A stretch of 64,000 bases of DNA from positions 28,997 to 92,996 of the forward strand of contig JABXJT010000008.1 of NCBI GenBank assembly GCA_013375455.1, written 5' to 3'. This stretch comes from Candidatus Helarchaeota archaeon (GTDB taxonomy: Archaea; Asgardarchaeota; Lokiarchaeia; Helarchaeales; HEL-GB-A). Shown here in pieces: positions 54,430 through 63,233 of this stretch; the stretch's first letter is position 1, and each line of letters opens with the position of its first letter. Under the pieces are notes generated by a model, which made no database searches, was not told the origin of the DNA, and worked only from the letters and a program-made list of their open reading frames with translations. A program made the position numbers and the translations under genes.

Positions 54430-54903
54430 ATGAAAATACTAACAGCTTTTTATTCGAGAACTGGTAGGACAAAAAAGATTGGTGAAGAAATTGCAGCAGA
54501 GTTGAACTGTGAAGTTGAAGAGTTTTTTGACACGCAGAAAAGAAAGGGAATCTGGGGATTTCTGAAATCTGGCTATCAAGCTAGTAGAAGGAAGTTAACT
54601 GTGTTGCAACCAATTGAAATAGATCCCAGTGAGTTTGATGTGGTAATAATTGGCACCCCGATTTGGAATCGTCACGTTTCTGTACCGACTAGAACATATA
54701 TTTCACAAATTGAGAGCAAGTTCAAGAAAGTTGCGTTCTTTTGTACCGAAGGAAAGGTGGGTGGTAAAAGGGCTTTCGCAGAAATGGAAAAAATTGGTGG
54801 GAAGGAACCAATAGCGGTGCTTGAAATTACGAGAAAAGAACTGAAAAACGAGGATTACGCGGAAAAATTGAAAGAATTCATTGAGCTTGTTGAAGAGGGG
54901 TAG
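54430..54903 (+). CDS. flavodoxin-family protein
   Basis: 157 aa. FMN phosphate-binding loop YSRTGRTKK at residues 8-16, DVVIIGTPIWNRHVSVPTRT (isoalloxazine loop) and VAFFCTEGKVGGKRAFAEM. Length and motifs fit archaeal flavodoxin-like proteins, electron carriers or NAD(P)H-dependent reductases. GGTGAG precedes the ATG. It lies 18 nt upstream of a DUF998-like gene and could be cotranscribed. Confidence 0.85.
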   Translation: MKILTAFYSRTGRTKKIGEEIAAELNCEVEEFFDTQKRKGIWGFLKSGYQASRRKLTVLQPIEIDPSEFDVVIIGTPIWNRHVSVPTRTYISQIESKFKKVAFFCTEGKVGGKRAFAEMEKIGGKEPIAVLEITRKELKNEDYAEKLKEFIELVEEG

Positions 54904-54921
54904 CATATATAGGTGAAACGG

Positions 54922-55572
54922 GTGCTTTTGGGAAGTTGGAGAAAAATAGCTTTCATTCTTGCAATAGTTGGTAGTCTCCTAGTTCTTATTCTACTGAGTT
55001 TCGGAATTATATTTTATTCTGGTGGAAATTATTTCAATCCCTCCACTCCAGGATACTCAATGTGGCTAAACACATGGAGTGATTTGGGGAGGACCGTCGC
55101 GTGGTCCGGGGAAACTAATTTCACGGCTCAACTATTCTTTAGTTTAGCGTGTGTATTTTGGGTGATTTCATTAGTTCCCAGTATTCACGCGCTCCAATCT
55201 TTGTTTTCGGAATCGAGACTAGGGAAGTTACTGAGTAACACTGGTACGCTTTTTGCGTTAATTAGTGCGATAACTGTTTTTCTATTTGTATTTTTCTTCC
55301 CAGAGGACCTTCACCCATTCCCCCATCGCTTTTTTGCGGTCCTTGGTTACTTTAGTTTTTTTCTCGCTGAAATTCTATATGCGTACATTATGTTTAATGA
55401 CAAAAACTATCCTAATACACACGCCATAGGTTTTTTAGCGGTGGGAATTGTAATACTTTTATTTCTTATTTTTAACGCTGCTATTTTACAGAAATTAGTT
55501 ACCTTCATACATACTATTGTCATATGGATTGTCTTTTATAGCGCGGTGAAGTCGCTCCAACAAAATGAATAA
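54922..55572 (+). CDS. DUF998-like six-TM membrane protein, copy 1
   Basis: 216 aa from the GTG at 54922, preceded by AGGTGA at 5 nt; this start aligns exactly with the paralogue at 55985. Six hydrophobic helices. The loop between helices 1 and 2 carries FYSGGNYFNPSTPGYS and WLNTWSDLGRTVAWSGE, the family signature. The last helices contain NYPNTHAIGFLAVGIVILLF. No catalytic residues are obvious. Adjacent paralogues and a third relic mark a small tandem family. Confidence 0.75.
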   Translation: MLLGSWRKIAFILAIVGSLLVLILLSFGIIFYSGGNYFNPSTPGYSMWLNTWSDLGRTVAWSGETNFTAQLFFSLACVFWVISLVPSIHALQSLFSESRLGKLLSNTGTLFALISAITVFLFVFFFPEDLHPFPHRFFAVLGYFSFFLAEILYAYIMFNDKNYPNTHAIGFLAVGIVILLFLIFNAAILQKLVTFIHTIVIWIVFYSAVKSLQQNE

Positions 55573-55608
55573 AACATTTGGTTAAATGAAAGATAGACGG
55601 AGTTAGAC

Positions 55609-55644
55609 TTTTATGGAGGGGGTAATTATTTCAATCCTTCTGCC
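55609..55644 (+). pseudogene. 12-codon relic of a third DUF998-like copy
   Basis: FYGGGNYFNPSA is encoded in frame here, matching FYSGGNYFNPST (copy 1) and FYAGGNIVNPSA (copy 2) of the flanking genes. Sequence on both sides is no longer similar, so it is what remains of a deleted gene. Confidence 0.7.
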
Positions 55645-55749
55645 ATTTCTTTAACCTTCCAGAAAGAAATAAGAGTGTTATAAGTGATTATTTCATTAAA
55701 CCTTTTATTTATTAAGGAATTCGAAAAAATATCAAAGCGAGGTAATAAA

Positions 55750-55950
55750 TTGGGATGGTCACCACCTAGAAAAGTAACCGTTGTTTTAACGCTCTTTATT
55801 GAAATTTTTGGGCTCCTGCTCGGATTGGGGGCGCATAGTGTTTTCGAGTTAGGGGTTCAGTTAGATCCGATCTTCGTCATTGTAGGTTTCGGCCTATGTT
55901 TCGTTGGCTGGTTGGTCTTGCTCTTAGGTGTTATGATAAGAGGATTATAA
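55750..55950 (+). CDS. small two-TM membrane protein
   Basis: 66 aa from the TTG at 55750, which follows GAGGT by 6 nt; upstream codons back to 55684 are less likely coding. The N-terminus GWSPPRKVTVVLTLFIEIFG leads into two helices (VVLTLFIEIFGLLLGLGAH and PIFVIVGFGLCFVGWLVLLL), ending GVMIRGL. Short proteins of this pattern (PPRK, two helices, KGL/RGL end) recur in Asgard-type genomes as far as I recall. Function unknown. Confidence 0.6.
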   Translation: MGWSPPRKVTVVLTLFIEIFGLLLGLGAHSVFELGVQLDPIFVIVGFGLCFVGWLVLLLGVMIRGL

Positions 55951-55984
55951 CATAAAACTCCCCTTTTTACTGTGCGTTAGAACA

Positions 55985-56638
55985 ATGTCTTTACAGGTTT
56001 GGAGAAAATCAGCCTTCATTCTGGCAATAATTGGGGCAATCCAATTCATCATCCTATTAGGTATAGCAATGGTATTTTATGCAGGGGGAAACATCGTCAA
56101 TCCTTCAGCCCCAGGGTACTCAATTTGGTTAAATTCCTGGAGTGATTTGGGTCGGACCGTAGCATGGTCGGGGAAAAACAATTTAACCTCTCAAGTCCTG
56201 TTTAGTATAGCGATGGTTGTGTGGGGAATCTCATTTGTCCCTAGCATTCAAGCACTCCCCTCATTATTCTCAGAATCAAAACGAGGTAAATTATTCACCA
56301 AAATTGGTTCAATCTCTGCAGTCATTTGTGTCGTATTTCTTTTAATTAATGTATTTTTATTCCCGGTGGATCTCCATCCATACCTTCATGGGATTTTAGC
56401 AATTCTCGGTTATTTGGCATTTCTGATCGTGGAAATCCTATTTGCTATTGTGATGTTTTGGGATGATAACTATCCTAATACACGTGCGACTTGCTTCTTG
56501 GCTGTAGCAATTGTCATCATCATTTTCTTAATAACTAATGCCGCCATTTTACAAAAGACGGTCTCAATTACATTCATTATTGCCACTGTGATCGTGTTTT
56601 CTTCCGCGTGGAAAACGACTACCCAAAAAGAAAGTTGA
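55985..56638 (+). CDS. DUF998-like six-TM membrane protein, copy 2
   Basis: 217 aa. It aligns end to end with copy 1 at 54922-55572 without large gaps: WLNSWSDLGRTVAWSGK, FVPSIQALPSLFSESKRGKL, FPVDLHPYLHGILAILGYLA and NYPNTRATCFLAVAIVIIIF are shared in form. I estimate about 55% identity from these segments. Same topology of six helices and the same unknown function. It closes the small cluster with the 2-TM gene between the two paralogues. Confidence 0.75.
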   Translation: MSLQVWRKSAFILAIIGAIQFIILLGIAMVFYAGGNIVNPSAPGYSIWLNSWSDLGRTVAWSGKNNLTSQVLFSIAMVVWGISFVPSIQALPSLFSESKRGKLFTKIGSISAVICVVFLLINVFLFPVDLHPYLHGILAILGYLAFLIVEILFAIVMFWDDNYPNTRATCFLAVAIVIIIFLITNAAILQKTVSITFIIATVIVFSSAWKTTTQKES

Positions 56639-57482
56639 TTTGGTTCTTTTTTCACTAACTATTTTGAGCCAGTTATGTTGTATTTGATAAATTTTTGTTT
56701 ACAATCTAAACTTGAAAATGCGCAAATGAGGCAAATGCGCAAATAAATTCCAATAATTTAAATATTATGGATGTTTTTGATTATTGACTTTGCCAGTACT
56801 TTCGAGGCGAGTCTTGAAATCGCTCGAAAAGGACTTGGGTTCCAGGAAATCCTTCCACCCGTTTATCAGCGGGTGCTCGCACAAGTCGGGGACACCATCA
56901 AGCCCCGTTTGAAACCGAGCATTCCCTCCTATGAATGGGTAAAAATTCAAGGCCTCTTCAAGCACCGCGGGACAACATCCTTCAAGACTTCTGAGGTATT
57001 GAAAATGTCAATGATAATGAGGAATGTCTTGAACTCGGCGACGAGCGCACAGCCTGATAACCTTAGGGCTGGTCTCTCCCGTTAGGGCGAGATTGAGAAT
57101 TATCATAAATTTTGGTATTCTAAAAAATGCCAATTTTTATAAATAATTAGAAGGTTTGATACATAAGGTACTTAAAAAGAGAATATTAATCAGAGTCCAG
57201 TAATTTCCCTGCTAGAGCTTCTGAAATTATGTTCTTTTTTTCTATTTTTTATTTCCTTTTCCTTAAGATACACTATAATATATTCTCCCGTAATTAGGAA
57301 AAATAAGTAAAAAAATTTTACATTTTTTGTACTTACTTTATTACGTGTAAATTCATTTACACCATTGCTTGGTGAAATTAATTGAGGCATTTTTGTTTTA
57401 TTTGTTACAGAAGATACTAAAATAGAGTTGACTGAATAACTTTTTTACGAGAAAAATTAGAAAATTTGAAGGTTTCGGTAAA
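56639..57482. other. 843-nt intergenic region with a GC-rich structured segment
   Basis: The first 120 nt and the last 370 nt are AT-rich and hold no supported gene. The middle (about 56790-57092) is much richer in GC and contains several stem-loops; see the ncRNA entry. TGCGCA occurs twice at 56720-56741, upstream of the TATA-like box. Confidence 0.6.
56790..57092 (+). ncRNA. candidate structured noncoding RNA, about 300 nt
   Basis: A TATA-like TTTAAATAT at 56757-56765 lies about 25 nt upstream. The segment has stem-loops at 56803-56826 (CGAGGCGA/TCGCTCG, one bulge), 56856-56875 (CACCCG/CGGGTG), 56887-56907 (CGGGG/CCCCG), 57051-57070 (AGCC/GGCT) and about 57075-57092 (TCTCCC/GGG-GAGA). It differs in composition from the surrounding DNA. 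I could not match it to RNase P RNA, SRP RNA or a riboswitch. An open frame of 104 codons crosses it, but its protein resembles nothing known. Confidence 0.35.
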
Positions 57483-58529
57483 ATGAAGACTGGGATAATT
57501 GGAGCCAGTGGTTATACGGGTGGAGACCTCATTCGACTATTGTTAATCCACCCAGAAGTTGATTTAACGTACATTACTTCGCGCCGATACCAAGGAAAAT
57601 ACGTGAAGCATTTGCATCCGAATTTACGGGGCATAACAGATTTACAATTTGAGGAATTGACCCCTGAGAAGGCAAGTGAGTGCGATATCATCTTTATGGC
57701 GGTGCCGCACAAGGCATCCATGAATATAGCACCAGAACTATTAGATGTCGGGCTCAAAATTGTGGATCTGAGTGCTGATTTTCGTTTGAAGGATCCTGAA
57801 GTGTATGAAAAGTACTATTGCCCTCATTCGCATCCAGAGTTATTCGAGAAAGCGGTTTATGGACTACCTGAACTGTATCGAGATAATTTGAAAAATACTA
57901 AAATTGCCGCAGCACCCGGGTGTATGGCGGCAAGCGCAATCCTAGGCCTTGCACCAATAATGAAAGAGACATTCATAGATACTGAGCATATCATCACCGA
58001 TGCGAAAATAGGTTCTTCGGGTGGAGGAAAGAATTTTAGTTTTGCAAGCCACCATCCTGAGCGCTCTGGCGTGGTGCGCCCCTATGGTGCCGCGGGACAC
58101 AGGCATTTAGCGGAAATCAATCAAGAACTGAGCATTTTAGCGGATAAACCAGTTAAGGTAGGACTTTCCACCCACGCGGTCAGTATGGTCCGCGGCATAT
58201 TATCAACCATCCATGTTTTTCTAACCAATCCCGTGGAGAATAAGGATCTCTGGAAAGCCTACAGAAAAATGTATGATAAGGAACCCTTCATAAGGTTAAT
58301 AAAACAGCCGACAGGTAACTATCGCCTTCCTGATCCGAAGGCAGTGATTGGGTCCAATTTTTGCGATATTGGGTTCGTGATCGATGAAAATATGCCACGG
58401 GTGGTCATTCTTTCAGCGTTGGATAACCTCATCAAGGGAGCCGCAGGGTCAGCCGTGCAATGCATGAATATAATGCTTGGAATTGAAGAAACAACCGGGT
58501 TATTGCTTCCAGCAGCCCACCCAATATGA
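57483..58529 (+). CDS. argC: N-acetyl-gamma-glutamyl-phosphate / LysW-aminoadipyl-phosphate reductase
   Basis: 348 aa. NADP-binding GIIGASGYTGGDLIRLL at the N-terminus, SADFRLKDPEVYEKYY, the catalytic Cys in AAAPGCMAASAILGLAP, KIGSSGGGKNFSF, and the catalytic His region GHRHLAEI. It reduces the acyl phosphate of the amino-group-protected substrate to the semialdehyde in arginine (ArgC) or LysW-dependent lysine/arginine biosynthesis (LysY). PGCMA rather than bacterial PGCYPT suits the archaeal LysY/ArgC type. The kinase and LysW genes are not in the window. The ATG overlap with the aminotransferase gene shows coupling. Confidence 0.9.
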   Translation: MKTGIIGASGYTGGDLIRLLLIHPEVDLTYITSRRYQGKYVKHLHPNLRGITDLQFEELTPEKASECDIIFMAVPHKASMNIAPELLDVGLKIVDLSADFRLKDPEVYEKYYCPHSHPELFEKAVYGLPELYRDNLKNTKIAAAPGCMAASAILGLAPIMKETFIDTEHIITDAKIGSSGGGKNFSFASHHPERSGVVRPYGAAGHRHLAEINQELSILADKPVKVGLSTHAVSMVRGILSTIHVFLTNPVENKDLWKAYRKMYDKEPFIRLIKQPTGNYRLPDPKAVIGSNFCDIGFVIDENMPRVVILSALDNLIKGAAGSAVQCMNIMLGIEETTGLLLPAAHPI

Positions 58530-59719
58530 AATATATTTTTAATGGTGATATGATGAGCATTATTGAATTAGAAAATAAGTATATTCCTTCAATCTTTCCA
58601 AAACGACCTGTGGTTATAGTCAAAGGGAAGGGTGCCCTAGTCTGGGATGTAAATGGAAAGGAGTACATCGATTGTGTTGGAGGCAATGGCGTCTGTCTGA
58701 TCGGTCATTCACATCCAAAACTCCTAAACACCATAAAAAAGCAAGCGGAACAATTAATCACTTGTCCGTATATTTTCTATAATGATCAACGGGCGAAATT
58801 ATTAGAAAAATTGGCATTGGCAACTCCAAAACCTCTTGAGAAAACATTTCTTTCGAATTCTGGTGCTGAAGCCATCGAATGTGCCATAAAGTTGGCCCGC
58901 AAATATACAGGTAAGAAAGAAATCATAGCAATGAAGCGCGGGTTTCATGGGCGAACCCTAGGAGCCCTCTCTGCCACTTGGAATCCGAAATACAGGAAAC
59001 CCTTCGAGCCCTTGGTTCCAGGATTTACGCACGTGCCTTTCGGAGATCTTGATGCTGTTAAAAATGCCATAACTAACGAAACTGCAGCTATCATTACAGA
59101 AGCCGTCCAAGGTGAGGGAGGTGTCATACCAGCGCCCGATGGATTTCTATCTGGCTTGCGTGAATTATGCGATAACAACAATGTTCTTCTCATCATAGAT
59201 GAAGTTCAGACGGGATTGGGAAGGACTGGCGAGTTTTTGGCATCGAATCGCTGGAACGTCGTGCCTGATATCCTTTGTTTAGCGAAGGGAATTGCAGGTG
59301 GGATTCCATTAGGCGCTACGATGTCAAGTACGGAAATCTTTGGTGGGCTGAAATCAGGAGAGCATTATTCCACGTTTGGTGGCAACCCATTGGCATGCGC
59401 AGCGGCTAACGCGACGTTGGATATAATCAAGGATGAGAAGCTAGTTGAAAATTCAAAGAAATTAGGAGAGTATTTCTTTAAAAAGCTTCAAGAAGATGTG
59501 AAAAGCTTACGTCTCGTGAGGGAAATTAGAGGGATGGGGCTGATGCTTGCTGTAGATCTCAGGTTAAAACATAAGGAATTCATCCTAAAAGCACTTGAAA
59601 AAGGCTTATTATTACTTACCTCTGGCTCAACTATCATTCGCATGTTACCCCCTCTAAACATAACCCAACAACAGATCGACAATATCATGACAATTCTTCA
59701 GGAAATCCTTACGCAATAG
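58526..59719 (+). CDS. argD: acetylornithine / LysW-aminoadipate semialdehyde aminotransferase
   Basis: 397 aa; the ATG at 58526 overlaps argC by 4 nt, while ATGs at 58550 and 58553 follow GGTGAT and could be used. Class III PLP aminotransferase: LSNSGAEAIECAIKLARKYT, FHGRTLGALSATWNPKY, IITEAVQGEGGV, LLIIDEVQTGLGRTGEF (Asp of the cofactor pyridine) and CLAKGIAGGIPLGA with the PLP Lys, then YSTFGGNPLACAAA. It converts the semialdehyde made by the preceding enzyme using glutamate. This pair therefore performs two consecutive steps of arginine or lysine synthesis; which amino acid cannot be decided. Confidence 0.9.
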   Translation: MKYIFNGDMMSIIELENKYIPSIFPKRPVVIVKGKGALVWDVNGKEYIDCVGGNGVCLIGHSHPKLLNTIKKQAEQLITCPYIFYNDQRAKLLEKLALATPKPLEKTFLSNSGAEAIECAIKLARKYTGKKEIIAMKRGFHGRTLGALSATWNPKYRKPFEPLVPGFTHVPFGDLDAVKNAITNETAAIITEAVQGEGGVIPAPDGFLSGLRELCDNNNVLLIIDEVQTGLGRTGEFLASNRWNVVPDILCLAKGIAGGIPLGATMSSTEIFGGLKSGEHYSTFGGNPLACAAANATLDIIKDEKLVENSKKLGEYFFKKLQEDVKSLRLVREIRGMGLMLAVDLRLKHKEFILKALEKGLLLLTSGSTIIRMLPPLNITQQQIDNIMTILQEILTQ

Positions 59720-59805
59720 AAACCAATTTAGGTTAAATAAAAAGATATTGGGTTAATATTATTAAAGCGTTTATTGATTAACCCGCTTATAGAAAAATGT
59801 AGTGT

Positions 59806-60390
59806 TTAGCGATTGTCATGCAATACGTTATCAATGGATAATACGAATCCTAATAGGATACGACGATCTGTTTGATTATCCAATATCCTTAAAGCGTAAG
59901 TGTCTGAAAAATCGAATGGGCCGCTTAAAAATACATCCCGCCACGTATCAGCTTTCTCAATCTCAGCAATTATTTTCCCAGTTACCACGTTCTTAATTTT
60001 AAAGGACCAGCCAAATAATTTCCCTTGGGCCTCGTACAGTTTTTTCCCTGTTTCGTCCTTTAAATAGAATTTTGGACGGAGGAAGGATAGGAATTTTTTC
60101 TTGATTCTCGCAATTAAATTGCCTTGTGGGTCTTTTAGATCCTGAGCAGCTCGCGCAGTGACAATTTTCCCATGAATCGTGGCGGCAAGTGTGCCATCTA
60201 CCTCTTGTAACTCGATTCTTCTTCGGAGGCTCAAAATTACGCGATGCATTTTTCCAATAACTTGGAATTTCTCATCTAAAATATCGCCAGATCCCCAGTC
60301 CCAATACTTCTCTTTCAGTATATAAAAATTCCTGCTTTGATCAAATAAGCCACCTTTGACAGGCCCCGTGCTAGATTGCCCAACAGCCAA
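59806..60390 (-). CDS. LURP-one/tubby-like domain protein, N-terminal zinc ribbon cut by a stop
   Basis: The open frame gives about 194 aa from a TTG at 60390. LURP-one (DUF567) beta barrel: NFYILKEKYWDWGSGDILDE, GKMHRVILSLRRRIELQEVD, DPQGNLIARIKKKFLSFLRP, KFYLKDETGKKLYEAQG, GKIIAEIEKADTWRDVF and DTYALRILDNQTDRRILLGF are the typical strands. The frame upstream continues CEKCGATLAVGQSS, then a TAA at 60412-60414, then the start of a zinc ribbon (see next entry). So the natural protein was probably zinc ribbon plus LURP-one. Tubby-like proteins bind phospholipid; the role in archaea is unknown. Confidence 0.75.
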   Translation of the reverse strand: MAVGQSSTGPVKGGLFDQSRNFYILKEKYWDWGSGDILDEKFQVIGKMHRVILSLRRRIELQEVDGTLAATIHGKIVTARAAQDLKDPQGNLIARIKKKFLSFLRPKFYLKDETGKKLYEAQGKLFGWSFKIKNVVTGKIIAEIEKADTWRDVFLSGPFDFSDTYALRILDNQTDRRILLGFVLSIDNVLHDNR

Positions 60391-60411
60391 GGTAGCTCCG
60401 CACTTTTCGCA

Positions 60412-60462
60412 TTATTTATCATTAAGGTTTTCTATCTCATCTCCACAATCAGGACATTTCAT
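60412..60462 (-). pseudogene. severed N-terminus: MKCPDCGDEIENLNDK then TAA
   Basis: From an ATG at 60462 the frame reads MKCPDCGDEIENLNDK, then TAA (60412-60414), then CEKCGATL in the same frame. The two CxxC halves belong to one zinc ribbon, CPDCG ... CEKCG; related ribbons usually have Phe or Tyr where the stop stands, so TAT or TAC changed to TAA is likely. Either a real nonsense mutation or a sequencing error. Confidence 0.75.
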
Positions 60463-60577
60463 TTTATACAATCCTCATACTCATTTTAATTAGAAGTATA
60501 GGATTTTTAGTTTAAAAAGGCATTCTCAAATTCGCTTTGAGCACAAAATTGTTAAAGAAAAAATTGTACTGGTCCTT

Positions 60578-61978
60578 ATGAAGAGCAACATTCACTATTT
60601 TTTTCATCCAAAGAGCGTTGCTATTATTGGCGCTTCTGATAAATATTATTCATGGGGAAATATGATTGCGGTAAACCTTTTAGGTTCTAAATCGCAAGAA
60701 AACGTGTATTTGATAAACCCAAAACACGATCGCGTATTAGGGGAAAAAGCCTATGGAAAGATCGCAGAAGTACCAGAGGATATTGATTTAGCCATAGTTA
60801 TAGTTCCAGCTCCCAAGGTAGTTCCCACATTGGAGGAATGTGCTGCAAAAAATGTTAAAGTTGCCACGATCATTTCAGCTGGATTCTCGGAAACTTCTGA
60901 AGGAAAACAGTTAGGCGATGATTTAAAACGGTTCGTGGAAGAGTATCAAATTCGATTGCAAGGACCTAATTGTGCTGGGTATTATAATGCTTCAGTCCCA
61001 ATTAATGCCTCTCCTTTACCCCCACGCTTCCTAATTGAGAGCCCCGTGGCGTTCATTACCCAGAGCGGTTTTGTAGGCAACACTCTCTCCGTCTGGGGAC
61101 CCACTCGCAATCTAACTCTGGGAAAATATATAAGCGTGGGAAATGAGGCAGACTTGACCGTGACAGATTATGTTGAATATTTTGGCCAAGATCCGACTGT
61201 TCAAGTAATGTTATTATATATAGAAGGAATTAAGGACGGAACTCGCTTCTCGAACGTGATGCGGGAAGTTACTCCCAAAAAACAAGTTGTTGTCTGGAAA
61301 ACTAGCGAAACCTCAGCCGTAAAACGCGCAGCCTTATCTCATACGGCGCATCTCGTGGGATCGCAGCAGGTTTTTCAAGGTTTGAGGAAGCAACTTGGTA
61401 TAATTCAAGTTCAACGTTTGGAATATGGTTTGATTGCATCTCATGCCTTTCTCCGGCATCCCCCCTTACGAGGAAATCGGTTCGCAATAACAATGGTAGG
61501 TGCTGGGTGGGCAATCATATTAACAGATGCATTATCTACTGCGGGCTTCTCTGTACCAGAATTCTCTCAGGACTTGCAGGACGAGATTAGGAGAGTACTG
61601 CCAAATTATCGGGCCTCCGTAAAAAATCCAGTCGATTTTGGGGCCGCGGATACAATGGATTTCAGCTTGATGATGAGAATTATAAGAAAAATATTTGAAA
61701 GTGGAGAAATAGATGGCTTTATAGTTGCGAATATCGGAGAGTTTTCTTCCTTTGAGGATGAGGGCGGAATCATTGAAGTTCAAATTGCCAAATCATTAAA
61801 TCGCATCCAGAAAAAATATCAAAAACCGATTTATATTTTCACGCTCATGACCGAGGCCGACAGTAAAAGCATTCCACTCATTAAAAAGAAGATGAACATG
61901 TATCATTCCATAGATGAACTATTAGAAGTTTTGAAAGCGCAACTGTTTTATTATCGCTGGAAGGAAAGAATCAAATAG
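60578..61978 (+). CDS. acyl-CoA synthetase (ADP-forming), alpha subunit type, second paralogue
   Basis: 466 aa. CoA-binding domain KSVAIIGASDKYYSWGNMIA at about residues 12-31, INPKHDRVLGEKAYGKI, VATIISAGFSETSEG, LQGPNCAGYYN, FITQSGFVGNTLSVW and ALSHTAHLVGSQQVF with the phosphorylatable His. KNPVDFGAADTMD is the typical third-domain motif. Same reaction type as the protein at 5020-6501, but clearly divergent in sequence, so the two probably serve different acids. No ATP-grasp beta subunit is nearby. It is followed 23 nt later by a URO-D-family gene, perhaps in one transcription unit. Confidence 0.85.
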   Translation: MKSNIHYFFHPKSVAIIGASDKYYSWGNMIAVNLLGSKSQENVYLINPKHDRVLGEKAYGKIAEVPEDIDLAIVIVPAPKVVPTLEECAAKNVKVATIISAGFSETSEGKQLGDDLKRFVEEYQIRLQGPNCAGYYNASVPINASPLPPRFLIESPVAFITQSGFVGNTLSVWGPTRNLTLGKYISVGNEADLTVTDYVEYFGQDPTVQVMLLYIEGIKDGTRFSNVMREVTPKKQVVVWKTSETSAVKRAALSHTAHLVGSQQVFQGLRKQLGIIQVQRLEYGLIASHAFLRHPPLRGNRFAITMVGAGWAIILTDALSTAGFSVPEFSQDLQDEIRRVLPNYRASVKNPVDFGAADTMDFSLMMRIIRKIFESGEIDGFIVANIGEFSSFEDEGGIIEVQIAKSLNRIQKKYQKPIYIFTLMTEADSKSIPLIKKKMNMYHSIDELLEVLKAQLFYYRWKERIK

Positions 61979-62001
61979 AAAATCATAACAGGTAAAGAAA
62001 A

Positions 62002-63150
62002 ATGGATTCTCGAGAGCGAATTTTGACTACAATGGACCACGAGGAACCAGATCGCGTGCCAATCTTTTGCTTTTCAATAGAAAGTCTAGATGTGGTTCGG
62101 GGGTACGGCTTTTCAAAACCTGCAAGCATGTACGATTTAGACCCTAGGAAGTCGTTTGAGATTTTCAAGAAAATTGGAACAGACCTTGTCATAGTTCCGA
62201 CGTCAAGCTTACCTGTAGCGTTTGAGACAGCCACTGGGAAATCCGTTTGTGGAATACCAATTCCTGAACATATTAATATGGTGGATGAATTCGGGAGAAC
62301 ATTCAGTTATTATAATCAAGGTGGAATTCATTTAACAAATTATGTTGGTGGTGTTTTTAGTTCAGATACGGGTGATGTGGACGAAATCATCTCTAAATAT
62401 GAGAAATGGAGTCCTCCAGATCCAAGTGAAAAAGATAGATATCAGTATTATAAAGGAGTCTTGAGAAAAGCTAAGGGAGATGGCCCTTATGTAATTCCTT
62501 TCGCCCAATCGTTCTTCGAAAACGCGTGGCAGCCCTTTGGATTCCAGAATTTCACGAAATTACTTTTTAAAAGACCGGATTTTATCAAAGATATGTTAAA
62601 AACGATCGAAGAATTCTTGAAAGGGGTCATTGACTATTTGGTGACTAACTTCTCCATTGAATTATTTTTCTTTTCTGATGATCTTGGCTATAAAACAGGT
62701 CCTCTAATAAGTCCGCGACATTTCATCCAATTCATTTTTCCTAAAATGAAGGATTTTGTCAGTTATTGTCATAAAAATAGCGTCAAAGCCATGTTCCACT
62801 CCTGTGGAAATATTAACAAATTACTCGATAAGGTTATAGAAACGAAGATAGATGGTCTAAACCCACTAGAACCTTCAGCTTCGATGGATATCTTTGAGAT
62901 TAAAAGAAAATATGGAAAAAAGATTACTCTAATGGGTAACGTCGATACGATAGATTTACTTTCCAAAGGAACCCCTAAGGACATCGAATTATACGTGCGT
63001 AAATTAATTCAGCATTGCGCACCTGGAGGCGGATTTATTTTAGCTGATAGTCATTCAATTAATCCTCAAATTACTCACAAAAATTATGAGACACTGATAA
63101 CCTCTACTAAAAAATACGGGATTTACCCTATTAGAAATTCCCTTCCTTGA
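62002..63150 (+). CDS. uroporphyrinogen decarboxylase (URO-D) family protein, probable methyltransferase
   Basis: 382 aa. The start RERILTTMDHEEPDRVPIF is characteristic of the non-haem URO-D/MtaA branch. Later FFSDDLGYKTGPLISPRHFI, MFHSCGNINKLLDKVIETKI (His and Cys zinc ligands) and LMGNVDTIDLLSKGTPKDIE follow, then GGGFILADSHSINPQI, where MtaA/MtbA have a third zinc Cys and this protein has Ser-His-Ser. Members with a zinc site move methyl groups between corrinoid proteins and cofactors; this branch is mostly uncharacterised. Directly downstream of the second acyl-CoA synthetase gene. Confidence 0.85.
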   Translation: MDSRERILTTMDHEEPDRVPIFCFSIESLDVVRGYGFSKPASMYDLDPRKSFEIFKKIGTDLVIVPTSSLPVAFETATGKSVCGIPIPEHINMVDEFGRTFSYYNQGGIHLTNYVGGVFSSDTGDVDEIISKYEKWSPPDPSEKDRYQYYKGVLRKAKGDGPYVIPFAQSFFENAWQPFGFQNFTKLLFKRPDFIKDMLKTIEEFLKGVIDYLVTNFSIELFFFSDDLGYKTGPLISPRHFIQFIFPKMKDFVSYCHKNSVKAMFHSCGNINKLLDKVIETKIDGLNPLEPSASMDIFEIKRKYGKKITLMGNVDTIDLLSKGTPKDIELYVRKLIQHCAPGGGFILADSHSINPQITHKNYETLITSTKKYGIYPIRNSLP

Positions 63151-63233
63151 ATTGGACATGATTTGGTTCTTATTTCTTGTGAGTCTTATGAAAGAGAAAA
63201 TTTATAATGGATGAAATCTAACCTTACCAACAA

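Noticed and set aside
56771..57085. 104-codon protein gene
   Set aside because: No ribosome site, no recognisable domain, and the segment is better explained by RNA structure; kept only as part of the ncRNA candidate.
57190..57390. 66-codon minus-strand ORF
   Set aside because: Low-complexity AT-rich sequence without ribosome site or similarity; expected by chance.
60412..60414. Programmed readthrough or pyrrolysine-type recoding
   Set aside because: The codon is TAA, not TAG or TGA, and no recoding signal is visible; mutation or error is simpler.
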